NCBI RefSeq assembly: GCF_000764645.1
Contig: NZ_JRGK01000263.1
Coordinates: 1-64,000 of the forward strand
Direction of reading: 5' to 3'
From: Aeromonas finlandensis
GTDB lineage: Bacteria > Pseudomonadota > Gammaproteobacteria > Enterobacterales > Aeromonadaceae
DNA: 64,000 bases
Shown here: piece by piece, positions 1 to 9,855 of the stretch
How positions within the stretch are numbered: position 1 is the stretch's first letter
Layout of the letters: each line of letters starts with the position of its first letter
Notes under the pieces: model-generated
The model's database searches: none
Told to the model about the DNA's origin: nothing
Seen by the model: the letters and a program-made list of their open reading frames with translations, nothing else
Position numbers and translations under genes: made by a program

Positions 1-1166
1 GGGTGGGGGTGGCCTTCTACCTGATGGCGGCTCTCAACACCCATCTGCGCCAGCTCGGCTGGTACGAACGGCAAGGGCTGCGCACCCCCAATGTGGCAGA
101 TTACCTCGATCTGGTGGCCCTCGGCACGGTGGCTGACGTGGTGGCGCTCGATGGCAACAACCGCATTCTGGTCCATCAGGGCTTGCAGCGGATCCGGGCC
201 GGCCGCTGCCGCCCCGGTATTCAGGCGCTGGTGGATGTGTCGGGCCGCGATGGTCGTCGCCTCACCGCCGCCGACCTCGGTTTTGCGTTGGGGCCGCGCC
301 TCAATGCGGTGGGCCGCCTCGATGACATGTCCCTCGGGGTCGCCTGTCTGCTGAGCGATGATCTCAATCTGGCGCGCCAGCTTGCGGCCGAGATGGACAG
401 CCTTAATCAGGAGCGCAAGGAGATCGAGCAGGGGATGCAGCAGGAGGCGCTCGCCACCCTGGAGCAGATCCGTTTTCGCGATGGCGAGGTGCCGTCGGGC
501 ATTGTGCTGCACCGCAACGAGTGGCATCAGGGGGTGGTGGGGCTGGTGGCCTCCAAGGTGAAGGAGAAGTACTACCGCCCGGTCATCGCCTTTGCCGAGA
601 GTAGCGAAACCGAGCTCAAGGGCTCCGGCCGCTCCATCCCCGGGGTGCACTTGCGCGATGCGCTGGAACTGCTCGACACCCGCCACCCCGGCCTGATGGG
701 CAAGTTTGGCGGCCACGCCATGGCTGCGGGGCTGACCCTGCCCAAGGCCAATATCGAAGCCTTCGGCCGGGCCTTCGAGGCGGTCATCAGCGAGCTGGTA
801 ACCCCCGAGCTGCTGACCGGGGTGCTGCTCACCGACGGCGAGCTGCTGCCGGATGAGCTCACCCTCGAGCTGGCGGAGCTGATCCGCGCCTCCGGTCCCT
901 GGGGGCAGGCGTTCCCCGAGCCGCTGTTTGACGGCGAATTTGTGCTGGTGCAGCAGCGGCTGGTGGGGGAGAAGCACCTCAAGATGATGCTGACCACCGA
1001 TTCCGGTCACGCGGTGGATGCCATCGCCTTTGGCGTCGATCTCAAGCGCTGGCCCGATGCTTCGGTCAAGCGGGTGCGGCTGGTCTACCGGCTCGATGTC
1101 AACGAGTGGCGCGGCAACCGCAGCGTGCAGCTGCTGGTGGAGCATCTGGAGGCGGCCGGTCTTTGA
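1..1166 (+). CDS. recJ: Single-stranded-DNA exonuclease RecJ, C-terminal part
   Basis: This is the 3' part of recJ, and the reading frame is open to the left edge, so the true start lies outside the window. RecJ degrades single-stranded DNA 5' to 3' in RecF-pathway recombination and mismatch repair. About 387 residues are visible. They contain the end of the DHH catalytic domain, the DHHA1 domain with the GSGRS and KFGGHAMAAG motifs that bind nucleic acid and complete the active site, and the C-terminal OB-like domain ending in QLLVEHLEA. The N-terminal DHH metal-binding motif is off the window. A strong hairpin terminator follows the stop codon. The family call is secure. Confidence 0.95.
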   Translation, partial: VGVAFYLMAALNTHLRQLGWYERQGLRTPNVADYLDLVALGTVADVVALDGNNRILVHQGLQRIRAGRCRPGIQALVDVSGRDGRRLTAADLGFALGPRLNAVGRLDDMSLGVACLLSDDLNLARQLAAEMDSLNQERKEIEQGMQQEALATLEQIRFRDGEVPSGIVLHRNEWHQGVVGLVASKVKEKYYRPVIAFAESSETELKGSGRSIPGVHLRDALELLDTRHPGLMGKFGGHAMAAGLTLPKANIEAFGRAFEAVISELVTPELLTGVLLTDGELLPDELTLELAELIRASGPWGQAFPEPLFDGEFVLVQQRLVGEKHLKMMLTTDSGHAVDAIAFGVDLKRWPDASVKRVRLVYRLDVNEWRGNRSVQLLVEHLEAAGL

Positions 1167-1205
1167 GCCGGTAGCATCGCTGCTTTGTCGCTGACATCGC
1201 TGACG

Positions 1206-1231
1206 ACGGCCACCTTCGGGTGGCCGTTTTA
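1206..1231 (+). terminator. Rho-independent terminator after recJ
   Basis: A nine-base stem (1206-1214 pairing with 1219-1227) with a TTCG tetraloop is followed by TTTT. It lies 40 bases past the recJ stop codon. Confidence 0.85.
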
Positions 1232-1409
1232 CTGTGGGCCAGGGGTGACGCTACCGCTTTGTTATGTTGGTTTTTAATTGCTGGCTTTCTGAGTAAGAGG
1301 GTTTTTAGTCTCGTTTTATGTCGGTTTGTACGGTTTCAAATTCAAGAAAAAGAGGCGTTGTGATACATTCATCCCCGCATCATTTTGTTGTTTGAACGGG
1401 ACTGACGCT

Positions 1410-1835
1410 TTGCTGCCTTCTGGCCGACTATCGACCTGGGCGATGGCCCTCGCTATCGCCAGCCTGCTGTGGTTTGCCGCTTTCGCTGCGGTAGGGATCA
1501 CTGCAACGCCTCATCAGGTGTCGGCGGGGCAGAGGGTCTCGATGCAACTGCATGAGCAATCCGATCAGGGACTGGCCAACAGTGTCAGTCTCCCTCCTGC
1601 CTCCCAGTGGCGACTCAGCTTCGAGCAGGGGCGGCGGCTGGAAGGGGCCACTCACTCCGAGCGCTATCAGATGGTGCTGGCCTGGTTCCAGCACGATATC
1701 CTTGGCCTGCTCTGCGGTCTGCTACTGGTTCTCCCTCTCGTCTATGTCAGGCAGCTCCCCGGCTACTTCGGTTATCTGCACCGACGGCTGCTGCTCTGCC
1801 GCCACCTGCAATATCGTTTCTGTCACGGCGACTAG
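1410..1835 (+). CDS. Hypothetical small membrane protein
   Basis: I do not recognise this ORF. It uses codons like its neighbours. It would encode about 141 residues with a hydrophobic segment near the N-terminus (MALAIASLLWFAAFAAVG), a soluble middle of roughly 60 residues, and a second hydrophobic segment (HDILGLLCGLLLVLPLVYV). That is the layout of a protein with two membrane helices and a periplasmic loop. The start is uncertain. I chose the TTG at 1410, with GGGA eight bases upstream and an arginine just ahead of the first helix. The ATG at 1443 would start inside the helix. The last 20 residues are rich in Arg, Leu and Cys and could be read in the wrong frame. About 200 apparently non-coding bases separate it from the nqrE-like gene. 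Confidence 0.4.
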   Translation: MLPSGRLSTWAMALAIASLLWFAAFAAVGITATPHQVSAGQRVSMQLHEQSDQGLANSVSLPPASQWRLSFEQGRRLEGATHSERYQMVLAWFQHDILGLLCGLLLVLPLVYVRQLPGYFGYLHRRLLLCRHLQYRFCHGD

Positions 1836-2037
1836 CTCACCCTGCTGGCGGATGCACATCTAGGTTTTCACACTGCTGTTGAACGCTCCTGAGTGACTGG
1901 CGGGGCAGGCTGACACCTGCTGCCAGCGGTCTATCGTCCGGTGTTGCGTCCGCGCTTTCTGTTGTTTCGTCCATGCTGCTGGCCATCGGCCAGAGGCAGA
2001 CTTCTCTCTTTGCGCAAACACCTGGTGAGCACACCCA
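1836..2037. other. Intergenic stretch before the nqrE-like gene
   Basis: I see no convincing gene, terminator or strong ribosome-binding site in these 200 bases. The overlapping ORFs in other frames have atypical composition. A promoter for the nqrE-like gene could be here, but I cannot point to one. Confidence 0.4.
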
Positions 2038-2637
2038 ATGGACTACTACCTCAACCTGTTTATTCACTCGATCTTTGTCGAGAACCTCGCCCTGGCCTTC
2101 TTTCTGGGGATGTGTACCTTTCTGGCCGTCTCGAAGAACATCAACACTGCCTTCGGCCTCGGTATGACGATATTGGTGGTAATGGTGATCGCCATTCCCC
2201 TCAACAACCTGATTTACCGCCATATCTTGCGGGCAGGCAGTACCTTTTTCGGCGAATTCGATCTGGGATTTCTCGATTACATCATTTACATTGGGGTGCT
2301 GGCGGCGCTGGTACAGGTGATGGAGATGGTGCTCGACAAGTACTTTCCAAGCCTCTATCAGGCGCTCGGCATCTATCTGCCGCTGTTGACGGTGCACTGC
2401 GCCATCTTTGGCGGGGTGATGTTTATGGCGCAGCGGGATTACGATTTTGTCGAGTCGCTGGTCTACAGCGCAGGCTCCGGGCTCGGCTGGCTGCTGGCTA
2501 TTGTCGCCATGGCCGGGCTGCGTCAGAAGCTGAAGTACGCTGATGTACCCGAGGGGCTGCGAGGCATCGGCATCACCTTTATCGTGGCGGGGCTGATGTC
2601 CCTTGGCTTTATGTCCTTCTCCGGCATATCTCTGTGA
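2038..2637 (+). CDS. Orphan NqrE/RnfA-type membrane subunit
   Basis: This 199-residue protein closely follows NqrE, a six-helix membrane subunit of the sodium-translocating NADH:quinone oxidoreductase (usual length about 198). Landmarks are [13 protein letters not shown] near residue 25, the GVLAALVQ stretch near 86-93, [13 protein letters not shown] near 115-126 and the terminal [12 protein letters not shown]. The two cysteines that hold the intramembrane iron site in NqrE are present at C26 and C121. NqrE normally works with NqrD inside the nqrABCDEF operon, but no other nqr gene is next to it here, so this is a stand-alone paralogue. It may be a functional solo protein, or a relic whose partners are elsewhere. 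The sequence is intact, with no frameshift. The start is ATG with only a weak upstream GGTGAG. Confidence 0.85.
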   Translation: MDYYLNLFIHSIFVENLALAFFLGMCTFLAVSKNINTAFGLGMTILVVMVIAIPLNNLIYRHILRAGSTFFGEFDLGFLDYIIYIGVLAALVQVMEMVLDKYFPSLYQALGIYLPLLTVHCAIFGGVMFMAQRDYDFVESLVYSAGSGLGWLLAIVAMAGLRQKLKYADVPEGLRGIGITFIVAGLMSLGFMSFSGISL

Positions 2638-2653
2638 GGGGATGACAGAAAAA

Positions 2654-2679
2654 AACGAGGCGCCTGCGGGCGCCTCGTT
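2654..2679. terminator. Hairpin terminator between the nqrE-like gene and lnt
   Basis: An eleven-base perfect stem (2654-2664 with 2669-2679) has a TGCG loop. The A-run on the left side and T-rich right side let it serve both convergent genes. Confidence 0.85.
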
Positions 2680-2704
2680 GTTTATCGGGGATTGCGGATG
2701 GCCC

Positions 2705-4249
2705 TTACAGCTCGCGGGCCCAGGGGTGGGCCTTGGGACGCAGCGCCAGCGCCAGACCCAGCAGCAGCACGGTCAGGCCGTAGAGGGGCCAGCTGCCAAA
2801 GCGCATGTAGGGGGTCTCGCCGTGGGCGGGACGCACCTCGCTGCGCAGCACGCCCGCTTCAAACTGCGGGATCTGGCCGATGATGCTGCCATCGATTTCG
2901 GTGACGATGGTGATGCCGGTGTTGGTGTCGCGCAGCAGCGGACGTGCCAGCTCCAGCGCGCGCATCCGGGCGATCTCCATATGCTGCCAGGGGCCGATGC
3001 TGGTGCCGAACCAGGCGTCGTTGGAGACGGTCAGCAGGAAGTCGGTATCGGCATTGACGTTGCGGCGCAGCTCTTCCGGGAAGATGATCTCGTAGCAGAT
3101 GGCCGCGGCGAACTTGAGCCCCTTGGCGATCAGGTTGGGCTGCACTTCGTCACCCCGGCTGAACGAGGACATCGGCAGGTTGAAGAAGGGGGCGATGGGG
3201 CGCAGCAGATCTTCAAGCGGCACGAACTCGCCGATGGGCAGCAGGTGGTACTTGTTGTAGCGGTTGGGGTGGTTGTAGAAGTAGGACTCCTTGCCATCCG
3301 CATCCTGTACCCCCATGCCGAGCACGGTATTGTAGAAGCGCTGTTGCTGCTCGTCGTAGTGGATGATCCCCGCCAGCAGGCCGGTATCGTTCACCTTCAT
3401 CGCCTTGTCCAGATTCTCCAGATAGGGGCCCATCGCCTTCTCGATAGCCGGGATCGCCGACTCCGGCCAGACGATGATGTCGGCATCCTGATTCTCGCGG
3501 CTCAAATCCTGATAGGTGCGCACCGTGGGGGCCAGCGCCTCCGGATCCCACTTGAGGGACTGGGCGATATTGCCTTGCACCAGCGCCACCTTGACCGGCT
3601 CGCCACGGGTGACCCAGTTGAGCTGCATCAGACCGTGGGCACCGGCCACCAGCAGGGCAGGCACCGCCAGCCAGAGCGGGGAGCGGGACTTCCACACCAG
3701 CCAGATGGCGGAGGCACAGAACAACAGCGCCAGCGTGATGCCCTGTACCCCGAGGATGGGGGCGAAGCCCTTGAGAGGGCCGTCGATCTGGCTGTAGCCA
3801 AACCAGAGCCAGGGGAAGCCGGTCATCACCCAGCCGCGCAGCCAGTCAGCCATCAACCACAGGGCCGGGAAGGCGAGTAGCCAGCGGCTCCAGTGACGGC
3901 CGCCAAAGAAGCGGGCGAAGGCCCAGCAAGCGAGCGTCGGGTAGAGTGCCAGATAGGCGGAGAGCCCGGCCAGCAGCACGAAGGCGACCGGCAGCGGGAT
4001 ACCGCCAAATTCGGTCATGCTGACGTGGATCCACCATAGCCCCGGCAAAAAGAGTCCCATCGCATAGCCAAAACCGCGCCAGGCGGCCTGTTTCGGCGTG
4101 GCTTTGTCCAGCAGGGCGTAGAGGCCGAGCAGGGAGGGGATCACCAGCGGCCAGTAGCCGAAGGGGGAGAAGGCCAGTACGGCAATAGCGCCACAGGCCA
4201 GCGCGCTGAGGCTCAACAGGATTCTTGATGTAACGGGAGATGATTTCAC
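2705..4249 (-). CDS. lnt: Apolipoprotein N-acyltransferase
   Basis: Lnt is an inner-membrane enzyme that adds the third acyl chain to the N-terminal cysteine of lipoproteins. The 514 residues match the usual length. An N-terminal multi-helix membrane region (about 1-210) is followed by a periplasmic nitrilase-like domain (about 220-490) and a last helix. The catalytic triad is visible: E263 in IIVWPESA, K333 in YNKYHLLP and C385 in AAAICYEIIF, matching E267, K335 and C387 of the E. coli enzyme. It is the last gene of the leftward miaB-ybeZ-ybeY-corC-lnt group, 148 bases after corC. Confidence 0.97.
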   Translation of the reverse strand: MKSSPVTSRILLSLSALACGAIAVLAFSPFGYWPLVIPSLLGLYALLDKATPKQAAWRGFGYAMGLFLPGLWWIHVSMTEFGGIPLPVAFVLLAGLSAYLALYPTLACWAFARFFGGRHWSRWLLAFPALWLMADWLRGWVMTGFPWLWFGYSQIDGPLKGFAPILGVQGITLALLFCASAIWLVWKSRSPLWLAVPALLVAGAHGLMQLNWVTRGEPVKVALVQGNIAQSLKWDPEALAPTVRTYQDLSRENQDADIIVWPESAIPAIEKAMGPYLENLDKAMKVNDTGLLAGIIHYDEQQQRFYNTVLGMGVQDADGKESYFYNHPNRYNKYHLLPIGEFVPLEDLLRPIAPFFNLPMSSFSRGDEVQPNLIAKGLKFAAAICYEIIFPEELRRNVNADTDFLLTVSNDAWFGTSIGPWQHMEIARMRALELARPLLRDTNTGITIVTEIDGSIIGQIPQFEAGVLRSEVRPAHGETPYMRFGSWPLYGLTVLLLGLALALRPKAHPWAREL

Positions 4250-4353
4250 GGGCGATTGTGCTCGTCTTGGTGTGCAACTGGGGTCGAATGGCCGGTATCT
4301 TAACCTGTAAGAGGGTTAACGGCGAGCCTCGATGCCGGTTGCAGACAGCACAA

Positions 4354-4371
4354 CGCCCCGAAGTCGGGGCG
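4354..4371. terminator. Small hairpin between corC and lnt
   Basis: A seven-base GC stem (4354-4360 with 4365-4371) with an AAGT loop lies in the 148-base gap between corC and lnt. The following T-tract is poor on both strands, so it is a weak attenuator or mRNA-processing element at most. Confidence 0.35.
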
Positions 4372-4397
4372 CTGTTTCAGGCATCGAGTGGATTTGC

Positions 4398-5282
4398 TTA
4401 CTGCGGTTCGGATTGCGCCGCCGCGTGGTGCTCGGGGATCTTCACCTGCAACTGCTGCAGACGACGCCGGTCGGCATGCATCACCTTGAACAGGTAGCCG
4501 TCCAGCTCGATCTCCTCGCCCTTCTTGGGCAGGTGGCTGAAGGCGTGCATCACCAGACCGCCCACCGTATCCACCTCTTCATCGCTGAATTTGGTGCCGA
4601 AGAAGTCGTTGAAATCCTCGATCTCGGTCAGGGCGCTGATGGAGAAGACCCGCTTGCTGAGGCGGCGAATTTCGTCCGGCTCATCCTCGATATCGTCAAA
4701 CTCGTCGTCGATCTCGCCAACGATCAGTTCCAGTATGTCTTCGATGGTCACCAGACCGGAGACGCCACCAAATTCGTCGACCACGATGGCCATGTGGTAG
4801 CGCTCTTCACGGAACTCCTTGAGCAGACGGTCAACCCGTTTGCTTTCGGGCACGATCACCGTGGGGCGCAAGATTTTCTCGAGCTGTAGCGGCTCGCTGG
4901 CGTGATGGCCGCCAAACCCGAAGGGGAGCAGATCCTTGGCGAGCAAAATGCCCTCGACATGATCCTTGTCTTCGTTGATCACCGGGAAGCGGGAGTGACC
5001 GGATTCGATGATGACCGGCAGGATCTCGTCGATCGGCTGGGACTTCTCGATGGTCACCATCTGGGAGCGGGGGATCATGATGTCGCGTACTCGCAACTCG
5101 GCGATCTCGAGTACCCCCTCGATCATGTCCTTGGTGTCCTGATCGATGAGGTCTCGCTCTTCGGCATCGGCTATCACGTCTACCAAATCATTGCGGTCTT
5201 TTGGCTCGCCCTGGAAGAGTTGGCTGAGTTTGTCGAGCCAGGTTTTCTTCGGCGAGCCGGTACTAGGGTGATCGTCGGTCAT
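4398..5282 (-). CDS. corC: CorC/YbeX-type CBS-domain protein
   Basis: This is a 294-residue cytosolic HlyC/CorC family protein, linked in enterics to magnesium and cobalt efflux and more recently to ribosome and membrane homeostasis. After an N-terminal linker come two CBS repeats (about 65-190, starting RVRDIMIPRSQMV and including FGGVSGLVTIEDILE). A C-terminal transporter-associated domain (about 205-285) contains the TVGGLVMHAF and PKKGEEI motifs. Length and order are normal for YbeX/CorC. It lies between ybeY and lnt as in E. coli. Confidence 0.92.
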   Translation of the reverse strand: MTDDHPSTGSPKKTWLDKLSQLFQGEPKDRNDLVDVIADAEERDLIDQDTKDMIEGVLEIAELRVRDIMIPRSQMVTIEKSQPIDEILPVIIESGHSRFPVINEDKDHVEGILLAKDLLPFGFGGHHASEPLQLEKILRPTVIVPESKRVDRLLKEFREERYHMAIVVDEFGGVSGLVTIEDILELIVGEIDDEFDDIEDEPDEIRRLSKRVFSISALTEIEDFNDFFGTKFSDEEVDTVGGLVMHAFSHLPKKGEEIELDGYLFKVMHADRRRLQQLQVKIPEHHAAAQSEPQ

Positions 5283-5377
5283 TTTTTCTCTTGGTTACTC
5301 GCTTAAACACACTTGAAATTGTTCGGGTTATATAAGGATGGCCACCTGCTGTTTCAAGTCGATGACCGTCCGGCTGT

Positions 5378-5842
5378 TTACTCTTCGTCGTTCAGATAAG
5401 GGTCGGCAAAACCGAGCTCCTGCATGATGTCGCGCTCAAGCTGCTCCATCTCTTCGGCTTCCTCATCCTCGATATGGTCATAACCTAGCAGATGCAGACT
5501 GCCGTGCACAACCATGTGGGCCCAGTGGGCCATGAGGGGCTTGTTCTGCTCTTGTGCTTCCCGTTCCACCACCTGACGGCAGATCACCAGATCGCCCAGC
5601 AGCGGCAGCTCCAGACCGGGCGGCGCCTCGAACGGGAAGGAGAGCACGTTGGTGGGCTTGTCCTTGCCGCGATAGGTGAGGTTGAGCTCGTTGCTCTCCG
5701 CCTCGTCGACGATTCGCACCGTCACTTCAGCCTCTTGCTGGAAGCCGAGAATGGTGCCGTCGAGCCAGCCTTGCAGCTGAGCTTCGGTGGGCAGGCCGTC
5801 AGTGCTGGCGCTGGCCAGTTGCAGATCCAGGGTTACGCTCAT
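5378..5842 (-). CDS. ybeY: Endoribonuclease YbeY
   Basis: YbeY is a metal-dependent RNase needed for 16S rRNA 3'-end maturation and ribosome quality control. The 154-residue protein carries the family signature H-x3-H-x5-H at H113, H117 and H123 ([11 protein letters not shown]), which binds the metal. The conserved TNVLSFPFE element lies before it. The ATG overlaps the ybeZ stop by four bases (ATGA), so the two are translationally coupled. Confidence 0.96.
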   Translation of the reverse strand: MSVTLDLQLASASTDGLPTEAQLQGWLDGTILGFQQEAEVTVRIVDEAESNELNLTYRGKDKPTNVLSFPFEAPPGLELPLLGDLVICRQVVEREAQEQNKPLMAHWAHMVVHGSLHLLGYDHIEDEEAEEMEQLERDIMQELGFADPYLNDEE

Positions 5843-6912
5843 TGCTCGCTCTCTTTGCTGGTGCTCTCTTTCCCGATGCTCTCTTTCCCAAAAATGGGGG
5901 CTGCTTTTTCCGCTGCCTGCTTGGCATCGAATGCCTCGTAAGCCTGCACGATGCGGGCCACCACCGGGTGGCGGACCACGTCTTTGGACTCGAAGAAGTT
6001 GAACGACAGACCATCGACCCCTTGCAGCACTTCCAGCGCGTGGCGCAGGCCGGATTTGGCGTTGCGCGGCAGGTCTACCTGGGTGATGTCACCGGTGACG
6101 ACCGCCTTGGAGTTGAAGCCGATCCGGGTCAGGAACATCTTCATCTGTTCGGTGGTGGTGTTTTGAGCCTCATCGAGAATGATGAACGCATCGTTCAAGG
6201 TGCGGCCACGCATGTAGGCGAGCGGCGCCACCTCGATGATGTTGCGCTCCATCAGTTTCTCGACCCGCTCAAAGCCCAGCATCTCGAACAGGGCGTCGTA
6301 GAGCGGGCGCAGGTAAGGGTCCACCTTCTGGGAGAGATCCCCGGGCAGAAAGCCCAGCTTCTCCCCCGCTTCCACTGCCGGACGGGTCAGCAGAATGCGG
6401 CGGATCTCCTGACGCTCCAGTGCATCCACCGCCGCTGCGACCGCCAGATAGGTCTTGCCGGTACCGGCGGGGCCGATGCCGAAGCAGATGTCGTGGCGCA
6501 CGATGTTGGCGATGTACTGGGCCTGATTTGGGCTGCGTGGCTTGATGAGACCGCGCTTGGTCTTGACCGTCACCTCCTTGCCGTAGGGGATGCTCGGCGC
6601 CGGTTCGTCATCCTGCTCCAGTACCCGTGACTCCTGAATGGCCAGATGGACCATGTCGGGGGTGATGTCGGTCACCTTGCCACCCTTGAGGGGCTGGGTT
6701 TCCACATAGAGGTGCTTGAGGATGACGGCGGCGGCATCCAGCTGGGCCGGTTTGCCCACCAGTTGGAAGTGGCTGTCACGGTAGCTGATCTCGACGCCGA
6801 GGCGGCGCTCCAGCTGCTTGATGTTGTCATCGAAGGGGCCGCACAGGCTGGCAAGGCGCTGGTTGTCGGCGGGCTCCAGATGCAGATTCAGGGTCGAGAT
6901 GTGTCGGCTCAA
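5839..6912 (-). CDS. ybeZ: PhoH-family ATPase YbeZ
   Basis: A 357-residue PhoH-like P-loop ATPase that partners with YbeY in RNA metabolism. A short N-terminal KH-like region (about 1-75) precedes the PhoH domain. The domain has Walker A GPAGTGKT at 147-154 and Walker B IILDEAQ at 244-250. The C-terminus past about residue 335 is a low-complexity GKES-rich tail with near-repeats ([15 protein letters not shown]), longer than in many homologues. It is coupled to ybeY by a four-base overlap and lies 54 bases after miaB. Confidence 0.94.
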   Translation of the reverse strand: MSRHISTLNLHLEPADNQRLASLCGPFDDNIKQLERRLGVEISYRDSHFQLVGKPAQLDAAAVILKHLYVETQPLKGGKVTDITPDMVHLAIQESRVLEQDDEPAPSIPYGKEVTVKTKRGLIKPRSPNQAQYIANIVRHDICFGIGPAGTGKTYLAVAAAVDALERQEIRRILLTRPAVEAGEKLGFLPGDLSQKVDPYLRPLYDALFEMLGFERVEKLMERNIIEVAPLAYMRGRTLNDAFIILDEAQNTTTEQMKMFLTRIGFNSKAVVTGDITQVDLPRNAKSGLRHALEVLQGVDGLSFNFFESKDVVRHPVVARIVQAYEAFDAKQAAEKAAPIFGKESIGKESTSKESEQ

Positions 6913-6932
6913 AATATCCTCGTCTCAAGGCG

Positions 6933-6959
6933 CTCCCCATCCGCCGAGCGAATGGGGAG
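6933..6959. repeat. Inverted repeat in the miaB-ybeZ gap
   Basis: An eight-base stem, CTCCCCAT at 6933-6940 with ATGGGGAG at 6952-6959, has an 11-base loop and lies between the miaB stop and the ybeZ start. There is no T-run, so it is more likely an mRNA-stability or processing element than a terminator. Confidence 0.4.
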
Positions 6960-6966
6960 GAGGGGA

Positions 6967-8400
6967 TTAATGGGGTGTGAAAGCGGCCACGCCCAGTTCG
7001 TCCGGCACATTGTCGGGACGACGAGCAAGGATCTCGCTCGGGGCGGTGGCGATCCGCAGGTTCATCTCGCTCTCGCCGCGGATGAACTTGCCGCGCAGGG
7101 AGTTGGGGCGAACCTCGGTGATCTCCACGTCGGCAAAGCCGCCGATCAGGGTGTGTTGCCCTTCGAAGTTAACCACCCGGTTGTTCTCGGTGCGGCCACA
7201 CAGCTGCATCGGGTCGAGCTTGGAGGGCCCTTCCACCAGGATGCGCTGGGTGGTGCCCAACATGGCGCGGCCAATCTGCATCGCCTGATTGTTGATGACG
7301 TGCTGCAGGCGGGCCAGACGGGCTTTCTTCACTTCCATGTCGACATCATCGGGCATGTCGGCGGCCGGGGTGCCCGGGCGCGGGCTGAAGATGAAGCTGA
7401 AGCTCATGTCGAAGTTGATCTCTTCGATCAGCTTCATGGTGGCTTCAAAGTCTTCGTCCGTCTCGTTCGGGAAGCCCACGATGAAGTCGGAGCTGATGGT
7501 GATGTCGGGACGGGCGGCACGCAGGCGGCGGATCTTGGATTTGTACTCCAGGATGGTGTGCGGGCGCTTCATCATGGTCAGGATGCGATCCGAGCCGCTC
7601 TGCACCGGCAGGTGCAGGAAGCTGACCACTTCCGGGGTGTCTTTGTAGACCTCGATGATGTCGTCGGTGAACTCGATCGGGTGGCTGGTGGTGTAGCGAA
7701 TGCGATCGATACCGTCGATGGCGGCCACCAGACGCAGCAGCTCGGCGAAGGTGCAGATGCCGTCATCAAAGGTCGGGCCACGATAGGCGTTGACGTTCTG
7801 ACCGAGCAGGTTCACTTCGCGCACACCCTGTTGGGCGAGCTGGGCAATTTCGTAGAGCACGTCATCCATCGGACGGCTCACCTCTTCACCGCGGGTGTAG
7901 GGGACCACGCAGTAAGTACAGTATTTGGAGCAGCCTTCCATGATGGAGACAAAGGCGGTGGCCCCTTCGGCGCGTGGTTCGGGCAGGTTGTCGAACTTTT
8001 CGATCTCGGGGAAGGCGATATCAACCTGGGCGCCACGGCCCTCCTGCACTTCCTTGATCATGGCGGGCAGGCGATGCAGGGTCTGCGGGCCGAACACGAT
8101 ATCCACATAGGGAGCGCGCTGGCGAATCGCATCGCCCTCCTGAGAGGCAACGCAGCCACCCACGCCGATCACCAGAGCGGGCTTTTTGGCCTTGAGCTTT
8201 TTCCAGCGACCCAGCTGATGGAACACCTTCTCCTGCGCTTTTTCGCGGATGGAGCAGGTATTCAGCAGCAAGACATCTGCCTCTTCGGGCTCTTCGGTAA
8301 GGGTGTAGCCATTGCTGGCATCCAACAGGTCGGCCATTTTGGACGAGTCATACTCGTTCATCTGGCAACCCCAGGTTTTAATGTGAAGTTTCTTGCTCAT
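6967..8400 (-). CDS. miaB: tRNA-2-methylthio-N6-dimethylallyladenosine synthase MiaB
   Basis: MiaB is a radical-SAM methylthiotransferase that adds the methylthio group at A37 of tRNAs reading UNN codons. The 477-residue protein has the N-terminal UPF0004 domain with cluster cysteines C12, C49 and C83. The radical-SAM motif follows at C157, C161 and C164 (CSKYCTYC), and a C-terminal TRAM domain covers about 380-445. It is the first gene of the leftward group and is divergent from ubiF across a gap of about 265 bases, the same arrangement as in E. coli. Confidence 0.97.
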   Translation of the reverse strand: MSKKLHIKTWGCQMNEYDSSKMADLLDASNGYTLTEEPEEADVLLLNTCSIREKAQEKVFHQLGRWKKLKAKKPALVIGVGGCVASQEGDAIRQRAPYVDIVFGPQTLHRLPAMIKEVQEGRGAQVDIAFPEIEKFDNLPEPRAEGATAFVSIMEGCSKYCTYCVVPYTRGEEVSRPMDDVLYEIAQLAQQGVREVNLLGQNVNAYRGPTFDDGICTFAELLRLVAAIDGIDRIRYTTSHPIEFTDDIIEVYKDTPEVVSFLHLPVQSGSDRILTMMKRPHTILEYKSKIRRLRAARPDITISSDFIVGFPNETDEDFEATMKLIEEINFDMSFSFIFSPRPGTPAADMPDDVDMEVKKARLARLQHVINNQAMQIGRAMLGTTQRILVEGPSKLDPMQLCGRTENNRVVNFEGQHTLIGGFADVEITEVRPNSLRGKFIRGESEMNLRIATAPSEILARRPDNVPDELGVAAFTPH

Positions 8401-8665
8401 TGCTTCTCTTGACTTGTTTTGAAATCGGCATGGTCAAAGGACCGCGCATTTTACTCCGCAATCTGGATACTGCCTAGCTAATATCCAGCTGGCAATGGTG
8501 CTCACCCGATACCGGCCGCCCGCGGGCTCGATCCGCTTTCTCCTTGATTTGACGCAGCAATTCCCCGTTTGCCTCACTGTTTATCAGGCGCCCTTGCGCT
8601 ATCATGCTGCCATCCGGTTCACGTCCGGGCGCTGTCGCCGGACGCACCCTTTCAGGAATAAATGT

Positions 8666-9829
8666 ATGGAACAGTGTGATATCGCCATCGTCGGCGCTGG
8701 CATGGTGGGTGCCGCCACCGCCTGTCTGCTGGCGGCCCAGGGCCTCTCGGTGCGGGTCATCGAAACTAGCCTGCCGGAGCATTACGCGCCGGAGCAGCCG
8801 CTGGATCTGCGGGTCTCCGCCATCAGTCAGGCTTCGGTAGCGCTGCTGGAGCAGGCTGGCGCCTGGCACCATCTGCAGCAGATGCGGCTCTGCCCCTACC
8901 GCCGACTGGAGACCTGGGAGCTGGATGGCTTTGCCACCCGCTTCAGCGCCGCCGATCTCGGCCTGCCCCAGCTTGGCTACATCATCGAAAACCGGCTGGT
9001 GCAGCTCGCCCTGCTCAAACGGATGGAGGATTTTCCTACCATCCAGACCCACACCCCGGCGGCGGTGGCGAGCCTGTGCCAGAGTGCGGATGAGGCGGTA
9101 CTAACCCTGGATGACGGCACCGAGCTGGCCGCCCGCTGGGTGCTTGCCTGCGACGGCGCCGAATCCCATACCCGCAAGCTGGCTGGCATCGGCGTGTCGC
9201 GCTTCGAGTACCGCCAGCACTGCATGCTGATCAATATCGACACCGACTTTGCACAGGAAGATATCACCTGGCAGCAGTTCACCCCGAGCGGCCCGCGCGC
9301 CTTCCTGCCGCTGCCCGGCCAGCACGGATCTTTGGTGTGGTATGACAGCCCGGCCCGTATCCGGGCGCTGGCTGCCATGAGCAACGAGGGGCTCGCCACC
9401 GAAGTGCGCCGCCACTTCCCAAGCCGCCTCGGCGGCTTCACTGTCACCGGCAAAGGGAGCTTCCCGCTGGTGCGCCGCCACGCCAACGACTACCACGCCG
9501 GTCGGGTGGTGCTGCTTGGCGATGCCGCCCACACCATCAACCCGCTGGCGGGGCAGGGGGTCAACCTCGGCTTCAAGGATGTGGCCTGCTGGGTCGATCT
9601 GCTGCAAGGGGCTGGCGCCGACTGGCATCAGCTGGCGCTCGCCACCCGTTATGAGCGCCGTCGTCGCCCCGACAACTTGCTGATGCAGTCGGGGATGGAT
9701 CTCTTCTACGGAGTGTTCAGCAACGAGATTGGCCCCCTCAAGCTGGCCCGCAATCTGGCCCTCAATCTGGCGGACAAGGCGGGCCCGCTCAAGGAGATGG
9801 CGCTGCGCTACGCGCTTGGACTGGTGTAA
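8666..9829 (+). CDS. ubiF: Ubiquinone-biosynthesis FAD monooxygenase UbiF
   Basis: This flavoprotein hydroxylase acts in ubiquinone biosynthesis (UbiF step, C6 hydroxylation of the demethoxy intermediate). I start it at ATG 8666 behind CAGGA, giving 387 residues. The reading frame stays open upstream to 8495, but that part is not family-like. The FAD-binding motif GAGMVG is at residues 10-15, and the second flavin motif GDAAHTINPLAGQG starts at residue 285. Within the UbiF/UbiH/VisC family I choose UbiF because it is divergent from miaB, as in enterics. UbiH or VisC is the alternative by sequence alone. Confidence 0.88.
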   Translation: MEQCDIAIVGAGMVGAATACLLAAQGLSVRVIETSLPEHYAPEQPLDLRVSAISQASVALLEQAGAWHHLQQMRLCPYRRLETWELDGFATRFSAADLGLPQLGYIIENRLVQLALLKRMEDFPTIQTHTPAAVASLCQSADEAVLTLDDGTELAARWVLACDGAESHTRKLAGIGVSRFEYRQHCMLINIDTDFAQEDITWQQFTPSGPRAFLPLPGQHGSLVWYDSPARIRALAAMSNEGLATEVRRHFPSRLGGFTVTGKGSFPLVRRHANDYHAGRVVLLGDAAHTINPLAGQGVNLGFKDVACWVDLLQGAGADWHQLALATRYERRRRPDNLLMQSGMDLFYGVFSNEIGPLKLARNLALNLADKAGPLKEMALRYALGLV

Positions 9830-9855
9830 CCAGAGGCCGCTATAGGAGGATGCAG

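Noticed and set aside
1941-2543. Overlapping ORF in another frame of the nqrE-like gene
   Set aside because: It is Arg-rich shadow sequence. The nqrE frame has family motifs and both iron-site cysteines.
5842-5900. Short near-repeats at the ybeZ C-terminus, considered as a small repeat array
   Set aside because: They are in-frame GKES-type repeats in the protein tail, only a few copies long, and fall short of a CRISPR or mobile repeat.
6646-8412. Long plus-strand ORF opposite miaB
   Set aside because: It mirrors the miaB coding strand, has a His/Gly/Asp-rich artefact composition and no ribosome site. The miaB assignment with its six cluster cysteines explains the region.
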